Source of the DNA: Caprella mutica
Lineage: Eukaryota > Arthropoda > Malacostraca > Amphipoda > Caprellidae
Reading direction: 5' to 3'
Length of the DNA stretch: 64,000 bases
Assembly (NCBI GenBank): GCA_947561585.1
Contig: CANNZV010001063.1
Location: 62,001-126,000 of the forward strand
In this document: one piece after another, positions 1-10,700 of the stretch
Layout of the letters: every line of letters starts with the position of its first letter
Position numbering within the stretch: position 1 is the first letter of the stretch
The notes under the pieces: model-generated
What the model was told of the DNA's origin: nothing
Database searches by the model: none
The model's input: only the letters and a program-made list of their open reading frames with translations
Program-made: the position numbers and the translations under genes

Positions 1-270
1 CGATGCTCATGGATGCAGAAAAGCTACTCCGTGAATGCAGTCACTTACCAAGGAATGTGACGAAAAGGGACACAAGCACCGGTGACTGAACTCACAGATG
101 GAAGAGGAAAATGAAGAGTTGATAGTAAATGAGTGATAAAAATAACACAAAATCTAAGACCTCGCAGTTGAAGAGTATAATCCTAGCGATATTCTCTAAG
201 ACTTCAAGTAGCGTTAAAAAATGACAGACATGGTAAAGATGAAAAAAGACAATAAATAAACCAAATTACA
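1..270. repeat. Dispersed repeat family, copy a (cut by window edge)
   Basis: The first 270 bases recur, diverged, at about 3390-3690 and 29585-29800. Shared anchors are GCTCATGGATGCAGAAAAGC, the stretch around CCGGTGACTG-ACTCAC and the stretch around TAAGACCTCG. The front half of the same repeat (TTTAAC-TCTGTTT then GAAGCAGTCAG) appears at 452-575, 3115, 29445 and 62862. No open frame or terminal inverted repeat was seen, so the class of element is unknown. Confidence 0.7.
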
Positions 271-451
271 ACAGTTCTTAATTTCCCAAAGGTTAATTAA
301 GCAGTCAATGTTGATTAGATAGAAAGGTAGAGATTGTAAGCGATACAATGGAATAATGATTACATTCAAAATAAATAGGAATACACAAAAAAAAACAGAT
401 AGTCACGAATCACATTCCATGTAAAATCAAATACGAAATATAAAAAAGAGG

Positions 452-575
452 GGAGGGGTTTAACGTCTGTTTTAACCACTCAGGGTCCTATCGCTGACTT
501 TAAAAGAAAATAAAGGGACTTGAAAAAAGCAGTCAGAAAGGAAATGTGGCTCCACAAACTTCATGCACTGTAGGA
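452..575. repeat. Dispersed repeat family, copy b (front half)
   Basis: GGGTTTAACGTCTGTTTTAA followed by AAAGCAGTCAGAAAGGAAATG matches the front part of the copies at 29445 and 62862. It lies downstream of copy a in the same orientation, so the two may be tandem units separated by about 180 bp. The rest of 576-1511 is AT-rich DNA in which I see no gene. Confidence 0.6.
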
Positions 576-1511
576 ATTTATTTTCTTAGGAGACTTGTAA
601 GAGAGAACATGTGAAGTGAGAATTTAGATTTATTTTCAGCTTATCATTCATTTTACTTTTAGAATTGTTTACGATTCACTGAATTAGTATTGATTTTAAA
701 AGATTTCTCCACAGTTCATTGAAGTATAGATCAAATAAAGTTACTATATACCTACTGAATGCACAGTTTAACCAAAGATATAATACATACAACTCTTGGA
801 ATTTCGGGTTCAAAATGCATAGTGCTGCCACCTATGTTTCAAACTAGCTACTACCCGTTGCTTTGGTTAAACAGATAAATTTCACACAATTTCCTGAATG
901 AATATTGTTTAAAAAAAGTTTATTTTCGATGTTTTAATTAGCACTAAATGTTGCGATGGCGTAGTTCCTAATTTTAAGCACAGATTTCAGCACGATGCAT
1001 TTATGGAAACGAACTATCGGAGAGTGCAGAGTGGTGAACACTAGTTTAGTTTAATATCTTTGGTTTAACAGTGCAAGGAACAGTGTGCGGACATTTGACC
1101 CAGAGACTTTTGGTGATATATTATATGCATTAAAGTGGTGGGTATTTCTTATCAACGATGTAAGCGAAGCCATCATCAATAAATTTCTTCATCCCTTTCT
1201 TGTCTCAATGAAATCAAGGATTGTAAATAAATTTCAATAGTTGAGCAATATATGCCTGCAGTTCGTAATAATGGATGCACATTACATACACTCGAAAACT
1301 TTACTCTTTATTTATAGGCCAAATAATCAATTAAATCAAGCTTATAAATGAGGGTGCCTGCAGTTCTTACTACGGCTACACAATATAAAGACTTACCACA
1401 TCAGTGTTCTAACCGTGACGTTATCTCTCTGTGCTTCAGTATCCGTGAAAAAATATCGTTATTTTAAATTCAAAAGACACGTTCACACACGACAGACTCA
1501 GTACCGTTTTA

Positions 1512-2418
1512 AGCCCCGTTTACATTGAGGCTCTTTTGCACACTCTGAGTGTTGAAACAACGGGCAAACGCGCAGTGGAGGGGCAAACCAGCGGGCAACT
1601 TGAGGCTCACTTCAACATTCACCTTGGCCATTCTTTTCGACACTCTGAGTGACACTCACTGTGGCTCAGTCATTCCATTGATGCACCAGGGGGAGGTTGT
1701 AAACATCGAAGCTCCTGCAAAATGGCTGGCAACGAGTAGAGCTGCTGTTGAACAGCTAATTGAATTATATAGGACTCACGAATGCCTTTGGAAATCTTCA
1801 AGTAAAGCATATAAAAGTACATTTTAAGAGAAAGAGCAATAATGACATTAAACAACATATATTATTATCCCTCCCAATAATAAAGAGCATTGTGTTTTTA
1901 TATATTATATATAAATCAATCACGCTCAAGAATTTTTTCTGAAAACTCAAAATTTTCCGAGAGCTCCAAATTTTCCGAAAATTCATTAAATTCAATTTCC
2001 ATTAGAACCCGTTATTTTTAACGGGATAGTACACTTGTTATTAATATTAGGTAGAGAAGGAGAAGAAGTAAAAAATGAAATTCAAACTATACGGAACCAG
2101 CACCACAGGGAGCGTAATAAAGTTAACAAATCGTAAAAATCTGATGAAATTTATGAAACAGAGTAAATTTATGTACAATCGCTTTCTTTGGTGCTATAAA
2201 TTGCTTCATTTCATGTTGTTACACTTGGGACTCTGCCCCAAGTGTAGAAAACCTTCTCGCCATCGAATCTAAATACCAACTACTAGAACTCTCGCACCGT
2301 CTCAATCTGCCCGCCAAACGCTTTTCAAATGTGAACAGTCAAGACTCTTTTTAAGCGTGCACTTGCCCGTTGCCCGTGGATGTGAGCTTCCAATGTGAGT
2401 GTCAATGTAAACGGGGCT
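1512..2418. mobile_element. Harbinger-like DNA element, 907 bp, TTA target duplication
   Basis: The element starts AGCCCCGTTTACATTGA and ends with the inverted copy TCAATGTAAACGGGGCT. It is flanked by TTA on both sides (1509-1511 and 2419-2421). A 3-bp TTA/TAA duplication and a GC-rich terminus beginning AGSCC are typical of PIF/Harbinger. The left interior contains a MADF-domain remnant, a domain found in the accessory protein of these elements. No transposase is visible, so it is probably an internally deleted, non-autonomous copy. The element at 51527-52386 has the same architecture. Confidence 0.75.
1744..1827 (+). pseudogene. MADF-domain remnant in Harbinger-like element
   Basis: The last 28 codons of the open frame 1549-1827 contain LIELYRTHECLWKSSS followed by KAYKSTF. 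This fits the beginning of a MADF (Myb/SANT-like) DNA-binding domain: LI-LY--H--LW----S--YK. Harbinger and P-instability-factor elements encode a MADF or Myb protein that recruits the transposase to the ends. The frame stops inside the domain and nothing recognisable follows, so this is a truncated relic. The upstream part of the frame (1549-1740) is not recognisable protein and may be terminal DNA read through. Confidence 0.5.
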
Positions 2419-3114
2419 TTACACGTCACGGATAGAAGACTGATGTGTGCGTGCTAAAAAGCCTTGATGTCTGTGGGCCAACTGTCCGTTTACTGCAATG
2501 AACACTGTGGTGGAAAAACTTGCAACAATCCTAGGTACGTGATCTATTGATTATTATTGATATACAATATATATATATATATTATTAACTATTCTCAATG
2601 AAAAGGACTAGAATATAGATTAATGAACATATAACATTTCTACTACTGTAAACCAACAACCTAGTACAAAGAACTTGAGAAAAAACTTTCAATGACTTAC
2701 CATTATTTCATAAATATGATTTAAATATTACTCTGCATGTACAATAAACCTTTTAACAAACATATAATTAACTATACTTGTCTTCAAATAATGCTATTAA
2801 TTGAAGTAAGTCACAACAATGTTATACATAAAAAAATACATGGAAGTAAATATTTCATTTAATTTCTGATGAATCTTCAAAGGTTACTTTTTATTGCTAT
2901 GATTTATGAGATCAATTGCGAAGAAAGTCACCATCGTACCTTGGTATTAGTTATTGTTGAGAACAATTTAACACTAGAAATGATGAGGAATATACTAAAA
3001 TATAACTCACTGAAAATCTCTTAATTTAAGTCACCATTTATAAAAGTAACAATAGATATGCATATCTTCTAATGTAACTCTATGGCAATGCACTCACTTG
3101 AATTAAATAATTTG
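2419..3114. other. AT-rich interval, no gene seen
   Basis: Contains a short (AT)n microsatellite at 2562-2582. No coding stretch, inverted repeat or known element was recognised. Confidence 0.5.
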
Positions 3115-3690
3115 GTAGAGGTTTAACCTCTGTTTCGAAACCAAAGACTACGAAAGGAAACTCTCAGTACTATCTACTCCCCAAAAATACTAGAGAGGCT
3201 GGTTCTAATGAACTTAACAGCACACATGTCACTCCCTCTCACAACACGGCAACAGGTTAGAGAACCTTCGGTCCATTCCTCAGGTAATTCTCATCTTACT
3301 AAGTAATGAGGGTATTCCTGAGACCCACAAGTACCCTGGGGGGGGGGGACACTTAGTCCCGGTTAGTAAGTTGGAGAAGCTAATCAATTACAACAAGCAC
3401 CGGTGACTGCACTCACGGATAGAAGAGGAGATTGAAGATGTACATGATTACATGATTCTAAAATGTAAGACCTCGTAATTGAAGAGCATAACCCTAGCGC
3501 TATCCTCTAAACCTTCAAGTAGTGTAGAAAAATAGTAAATATGGTAAAATTGAAAAAAAGACGATAAATGATCAAAATTAGAGCAAAAAACACCACCTCC
3601 ATTTTCTTCTATTTAGCTACCACAGACAGCTTCAAGAAAGAGCCCCTGCTTTGCCCAAGAAGCTTATGTTTCTTACCTCTAAAATTTTGA
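3115..3690. repeat. Dispersed repeat family, copy c
   Basis: Begins GTAGAGGTTTAACCTCTGTTTCG, as does 62862, and its second half (3390 onward) follows copy a base for base with moderate divergence through CTCACGGAT-GAAGAGGA and TAAGACCTCG. A polyG run of nine lies at 3340-3348. The tail (about 3595-3680) resembles 29790-29840, so the full unit is roughly 600 bp. Confidence 0.6.
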
Positions 3691-3954
3691 AACTATAGTA
3701 AACAGCGCATAAGGTTTTTGAGATATTGTCTCTACCGCATAAGTTTCCATGGATACAGTGATGCTAATAATGTTTTAATGTCAACTCTTCTCTAATTGGT
3801 CAGCTAGGAGCAGGAGACAAACGGAAGAGGAGCACAAAAAGTTAGTGGTCCATCTTGCTTATAGTAATTAGTTCAATTATATCAATTTTCATATAATAAG
3901 AACTATGAAACCCTTACATATAGATGGCTGTAATGTAGTTATTTGCATCAGATA

Positions 3955-4035
3955 GTTTGTTGTACAGCACACTTCATGATTGTTTAATGAACTGACAGGG
4001 GGGGTTGGGGCAGCACACCCCTGATACACTTATTA
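3955..4035. repeat. Fragment shared with the foldback element at 53.2 kb
   Basis: TAGTTTGTTGTACAGCACACTTCATGATTGTTTAATGAACTG followed by a G-rich stretch closely matches 53570-53650, the centre of the foldback element. It may be a solo centre or a decayed member of that family. The interval 4036-4711 is otherwise AT-rich with no gene; it should contain the ZUP1 3'UTR, with a possible AATAAA-variant poly(A) signal (ATTAAA on the minus strand) at 4535-4540. Confidence 0.5.
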
Positions 4036-4654
4036 GTAAAACCTCCATAACCAATCAGTGAGCTAGTAACTTTTAAAAACATTATCCTAAAATACTTATC
4101 CGCAAAGAACAATATTTTAAATTGTTCTTCAAACTACTTGGAACAATGCTTTCATTCAAGAATTAAAGAAAAACGAAAGATTAATGGACTTGGAAAGAGT
4201 CTCTTGATTGATAGTTAGTTAGTTATAGACATGAAGAAGAGCATCGGACGCAAAATTTCAGCCGACTTTGTAAAGGAATTTTAAAAATCCCATAACATAA
4301 GGAAAGATCAGCTCTAACTATTAATGGATAACAATAATTAAATTACAAGGCAATTGATTCACGCATAAAAACTTACTTTAAAAGAGATTAAACACTCAAC
4401 ATCACAATAGATTCCTATCATATTTTGTGCACTTGTTTACTATGAAGAGTAGACAAAAACACTGAAAATGACTGATAAGTGTAGAGATTAAAAAACTTAC
4501 TTCCAAGTTATTATTCACTATACTTTATGTATCTTTTAATGAGATGGTTTTATAGTAGAAGCAGTTTCCATAGCAGAAACACAAGAATGATTGCAGTTTC
4601 ATCTTGCAATGGGTTTCATTTTCCCAGCCATTGGACATTATTGTACAGGCAGTA

Positions 4655-4682
4655 GAACTTACAAACTTACTTTTGTAAGTTC
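4655..4682 (-). promoter_or_regulatory. Perfect 11-bp hairpin in the ZUP1 3'UTR
   Basis: GAACTTACAAA (4655-4665) pairs with TTTGTAAGTTC (4672-4682) around a 6-nt loop, about 30 nt downstream of the ZUP1 stop codon. The stem is perfect. A role in mRNA stability or processing is possible but unproven; AT-rich DNA yields such stems by chance fairly often. Confidence 0.3.
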
Positions 4683-4711
4683 GTGAATTGCAGTCTAAGA
4701 ACGTCCTTTCC

Positions 4712-4753
4712 TCAAGATTTTGGTATTCGAGTAGACACGAGGACTTTACTCAG
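4712..4753 (-). CDS. ZUP1: ZUP1 exon 15 and stop
   Basis: 42 nt from acceptor TTTTCAG| to TGA at 4712-4714, phase 0. It encodes LSKVLVSTRIPKS, resembling the human C-terminus ASQVFTAEKIP. The exon is very short, so this is the least certain exon end. Confidence 0.7.
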   Translation of the reverse strand: MSKVLVSTRIPKS

Positions 4754-7700
4754 CTGAAAATGGAAGAACTAAATTAGTATAATTAGCTTGCTTTAAAGAA
4801 TAGAGAAAAAGGTATAATTCTGTATGATTGAATTAATTGTTTTAAACAATTAAACAATGACACAGATATATTCTAAAATTCATGAATACAAAAGCAATGG
4901 GTCTCTGCAAGAAGATGCAAATAATATTCCACTAAGGAATAATATTCAATAGGGAATGAACTCTTACCGGGAAGAAAATTCATACAATATTTAATTTCAG
5001 CCAATATATATTATTAATGATTGATTGTCTTCTGGTGCACATGACGCTTTTGGCGAGATCCATCTTGCGTCGATATGAGCTAGTAGGGAGTGTCAGGTAG
5101 CTACAAAATAATCTCATACATCATCCGTATCTCTCTCAGATAAATCATCAATTTTTCAGAGTTATAGCTACAGTTCATTTGGTTTCTCAGAAAGTATCAG
5201 TCTGAGTGTGGCGTCAGGTTCAAGCTCAACACTTGCAGAGTAGCTATATAAATTATTAAAATGTGTAAATAATACTAAAAATGAGGTGACAAATTCGTCC
5301 AATTGGACACTTCGGGTTTATTTGCAGTGTCTTAGTAGTGTGACTTACCTCACTGTTAGGTTTATTAACAGTAACTTACCTCACTGTTAGGTTTATTAAC
5401 AGTAACTTACCTCACTGTTAGGTTTATTAACAGTATCTTACCTCACTGTTAGGTTTATTAACAGTAATTTACCTCACTGTTAGGTTTAACTCACCTCGCG
5501 CTCTTCCTCAGTGTTTATCAGTCCTGTCACTGCCACGAGTTGGTACTGCTTAGCTCTCAAAGCTCTCAGGGGCTTCCTGATGAGTCTCAGGGCACTAGCG
5601 CCATAACCTGAAAGAGAGCAGGCAACCCGTCAGTAGCGGGGAAATATTATACATGAAGAAATGAATATAAATTATCATATAGCTATTGCTAGAAAATCTT
5701 AATTAGAAAAAAACAGTAAATCAATGAAAGTGTTCAGCACAGTTAGTCTCAATAGTACCATAGCTCAATGAGAAATACATTTGTTGCTCTAAAGAAGCAG
5801 TTAAGACTTTCTTCTCACTCACCAATGTCATCTTGTTTGTTGTAATAGCCACCACTCTTCTGTTTATTGGACCCGTCTTGTAGCGTTACAACCTTTTGGC
5901 CTGAGCAGGTGTAGCCTACCTGCTGATATCAAACAGACCCAAGTTGTGGAAGAGTAACTTGATAGGACACCAAGTTAAATGGTGTGATTAACATTAAAGC
6001 ACACATTACAATATCAGAGTGGATAAGCTTTAAATAAATTAGGAATAGTTAGAATAAATATTTCTCTATATATCAACTCACTCGTCCATAGATCATAGAC
6101 ATAGAGCAATTCTCAACAATCAGAGATATACAGGGTGGGGCGTAAGTTTGGAAGCAAATGAAAGTGCATATTATAATCCAACGAAAAATATATTTAATAA
6201 TTTACAGTTATGTATTATTACATAAGGGTTTTAGAATTCAAAAATCATAAATTTATTCAAAATGTCCCCCCTTGTTTTTAATAACAGCCTCAAATCTCCT
6301 CCGAACTCCTACTGCGGCACGCAACTGTTCTTGTGAAATTTCCTTCCGGGATATCTGGAGCGAACGCTTTAAATCATCCACACTGCAATGGAATTTACCA
6401 CAGGCCTTTGATTCAAGAATGGACCATACCGAAAAGTCCATAGGATTAACATCTGGGGAGCAGGGAGGCCACATTTCTTTGGACCAAAACCGTGGAAGAT
6501 GGTCATGGCACCAGTTTTGAGTGACATTTGCAGTATGTGAAGTCGTGCCGTCTTGCTGAAATATCCAAAGAGTGTCATTACCGAAGTGATCCTTAGCTGA
6601 CTCCAACATTGGCATCAAAATATTCTCAATATAATATTTAGCATTGATTTTGGCGCCTTGTTCCACAAAAATTAAAGGAGCTCTTCAAGTTTCTGAAACG
6701 GCGGCCCAGACCATTACTGAAGCAGGTTTCATGGTTCTGTGGACAGTTTTTTGGTTGTATTTTGTCTTTTGCACTTTTACCAATTATTCTGTCATTCCTA
6801 CGGTTGTGAGCCATTTCCACTGTTGAAATTTTTTCGTCAGACCAAACAATTTCACCAGCCGTGCCAGACTTCAATTCTCTCAGAAGTGCTTTGCTTCTCT
6901 CCAATCTCTTTTTCTTTACAGCTTCTGACAGAGTCTGTCTCTTTTGGAGGGTGAAAGAGGACATCTTAAGCTCTTCTTTGACAATTCTTCTCATTGTTCT
7001 GGGACTCACATTAGCTGTTTTGGCTAACAATCGTATTGACCTTTTCGGGTTCCTCCTGATCTTCTCTCGGGCACATTTTATCAGTTGTTTGGTGCGTTGT
7101 GAGCGTGGTCTACCACTTCTTGGACGATCAGTCAAGTCTCCTCTCTCATTAAAACGCTTCACACACTTCCAAACAGTCGATCTCGCTATTGAGAGAGTCT
7201 TTGAAATGACGGAAACTGACTTCCCGGCACGGTGTAGAGCAATAATGGCTTCTCTTTTGTCTGACATATTTGAATTGACTAAATTTTTGTAAAAAATAAC
7301 ACTGCCACGTCATAATGTAGTGTCTCTACTATAGTTCAAACCCTTTCACCTACTTAGGAACTTATTTTTAAGAATTATATTAATGTTTGAAAAATTGCTT
7401 CCAAACTTACGCCCCACCCTGTAGATGAATATTCATATAGAAATAGCACGATGAATTTGTACTTGCAATACTGATCTATATATCAACTTTTTAATTAATG
7501 CAATAGTTCTACAAATTCTCCAATAGGCTTCTATAAAATAATGAGTATTTAATGCGATGTAGTTAGTTACTTCTCCATATATTGTGAGGAGAATCTTCAG
7601 TTCTCAAAACAGAGAGGAGTTATAAGTGCTGGAGAACTATTAATTGCTCATAGACTCACCTTCCTAGGAGAGGTGGGGGGTAAACCCATGACTCTTTTGT

Positions 7701-10700
7701 TGAGGTTATCCTCTGGATAAGACCCCCCACTGTCTTTGAAAATGCGGGCCATTTGCATTGGGGGAGTGGACGGGTCCAAAACCAGCAGCTGAATGTTCTT
7801 GGTGACTTCACCGTACCTAAGTACCTCCACTCCGATGATGGTACGGGAGTGACCTAATAGAAACAGGAGAGGTTTAGCGATGAGACATTTACCTTCCACT
7901 ATGGAAAACATAAAACCGATTGCTTTCGGGACGTCTTCGGTGAGATCTATATTGCGTCGCTCTTAATTTGTAGGGAGAAGAGCATAAGAGATCCATTATT
8001 ATTGTAGTAACTTACTAGCGCTTCAACAATTCTTGCCAATATTCTCAAATTAATGAACTATAAATAAACACCACCATTTAAACACCTTTCTTATTATTTC
8101 ATGTCTGTAGTTCTGCTTCGTGATGTAAGACTACCTAGTACCAACTCGAAAGAACAGAATGCTCATTATAAGCAATTAACCTAGACAACGCCAAATTGAG
8201 CATCGCCACCGGGTGCGTGAAGTCTACTTCTACGGCTCATCTCCACTACAAGTCTTAGGTGATCCGTACCAAGGACCGAATGAACAAACTCTCCTTGAAT
8301 ACTTATGATGCCTATTCCATCCACATTATCAATTCCATTCTCCGTCAAGAGGTTGACAAAGTCAAATACACTTAAAAGGTCAGCAGCTTCATGGATATGT
8401 TCCGTGCCTTTTGCCGATTTGAACAATCTCGAGAATGTGCTGCGCGTTTTTAACCCCCTAATGTCAAGTGTGAGTTAATGCCTTCCTTATATTTATTATA
8501 GAATCAAATACTAATTTACGCGTATCAGAGGCAAGACAGATCTCCTATTGTGATACAAAATGATTACAGGCAGACTCCTGCCTCTAATCATTATCATTGG
8601 TTTGCCAATTTTGGTGATATAGCTACTGATTAGAGACCATTCTTCAATCAATTGAATTCAGTAGTTACCTAGATAATTGATATTATTGCAAATGTTGAGA
8701 AAATAGCTTTCATTCATTGGAGCAAAAAGAAAGCAATTAGCCTGAAGCCACTGCAGTTTCTTCCAACTTCAAATAGAAGTTTCCATTCATGTTACAAATC
8801 TGTTTCGCATAGCAAATAATTCTGATAATAGGCACTAACTTTCGAAGTTGGTTTCATTTGTATTTTTTGTTATTGCAATCAGTTTGTTTCTGTTCTACGT
8901 ATGGGTGACTTGAAATTACATATCGTTGTGAATCTTGTGATATTATTGTTCTGGCTTCTTTGGGAGCAATGTCTCATTGAATTTCGGTAGCAAATTTTTT
9001 TCCTCAAATATTGAAAGATAAGAATAGTAGTAGACTAGCAGTAAGTACTTCAGTCAGCACATTTTGGCTATGATTAGCACTCTCCGTGTCCAGCTCTGCC
9101 GAAATTATCATATGCTGGTCACTTCAGTTCACCATGCCTGAAACTTTCGCACTTGAAATACCTTCCAAGCTCAATTAAATCAAAAGTTAACTAATTTGTA
9201 AAGTATCATTGACAGAATATTATTATTTTGTGAACATTTTGCTAGAATTCCACAATTTTGAACTTTGTTAAGATAATCTCTTACTCTTGAGATTCGTTTA
9301 CTCCTAGATTCAATAAGGAAAAAACCAAGTCACACATTCATTTTTCTGGTGTAAGTTTGTGGAACACAATTCCCGAAACTATTAAAAGTAGCTATCATTC
9401 AAGAGTCATTTGAAGGAACATTTTTTAGAACAAGTCTACAAAATATAGTAACATTCATTTCCTGGTATGTTTTATTCATGTATTAAATTATTAAATAAAC
9501 ATATAGCTAGCAGCTATTTTCCCTTTCACTATATTGTGTTTTAAATACTTGCTTTTGTAACCACGTTTGTTATGGTGTGTTTTTTGTATCTTTTCTGGCT
9601 TATTCTGTAGATTATTGATTTTTACTACAAAGAAAAATTTAGATAGGTTGCCTTAGAAGCAGAAGCTTTTCCGGGCCTGAAATCTCTTATTTTGAATACA
9701 TTTCGTTTTTTTTAATGAGCATATATATATTCCCGTATATATGTTCTGAATGTAAGGGATTTTTGTTCAAATAAATTGAATGTTTTGGGTTTGGGTAGTT
9801 ATTGAAACTGATTACTCATTTTTCTGTTCATAGTTATCTGGTTCTAGAGTATGTTGATTCTTGACTATAGTGTTCATATAAACGTGGAGCTTTTCTTTAC
9901 TAATTTCTGTAATTGATTGAGGTTCAGTCAACGTGTAGCTTTTCTCAACGAGATGTTTGTGCCATTTATCCATGTGTTGCTTGATGTTAGTATCAAGTCT
10001 TGGCATCAATTCCCACTTCTTCTGCCCCGGACTCCTATGTGGGCGGGGAAGGAAGGTTCGTAAGGTATTCAGGTCTCCAGGGAGAACCAGGATAGCCCCC
10101 TGGATCTGATGAACAATTGGGCATCACAGTTTTTAGCCTGTGTTATACAATTTCCGGGTAAGATATATTTTTATATTCGTTCATGTAGACCTTGTACGTA
10201 TTTCATATATGAATAAGTATGGGAAATTGAATGGTCAAACTTGCTAGATGAATAATTTGCAGTAACAATATTAAATCAAATATTGATTTAAATAACAATT
10301 TCATTTAATTAATAGACAAAATATAATATATTATTTAATTTATAATAGCATTACATTATATAAATCAATATTTTTGTAAAATATCGTATGTTATGTAACT
10401 ATGGTACGAGCTTTTAGGATATATTCATTGGTTTAATGTTTTCTAAATACATTCTTCTAGAATCTTCGTCACTTCAATTGTTTTGAGTTCATCCTCATCG
10501 CTACAACTCTCAGCATCAGCAACTCACACACTCATTGGAGTGAAAGGAGATCATTTCGCCTGTAGTTATTACAGTTGCTTCCACTTCAGGCAACAGCTCC
10601 TCATTGGTGCATGTCTCATCGCAGTGATATTTAAAAATAACACAATTATACCCGAGGTATGAGCTGAACTTCGTCTCATCTCATAAAATATTCCAATTAT

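Noticed and set aside
8181..8456. Inclusion as a ZUP1 exon
   Set aside because: Exon 11 (LYLQHQ) and exon 12 (GHSRT) join seamlessly as in vertebrates; adding this stretch would split the catalytic region.
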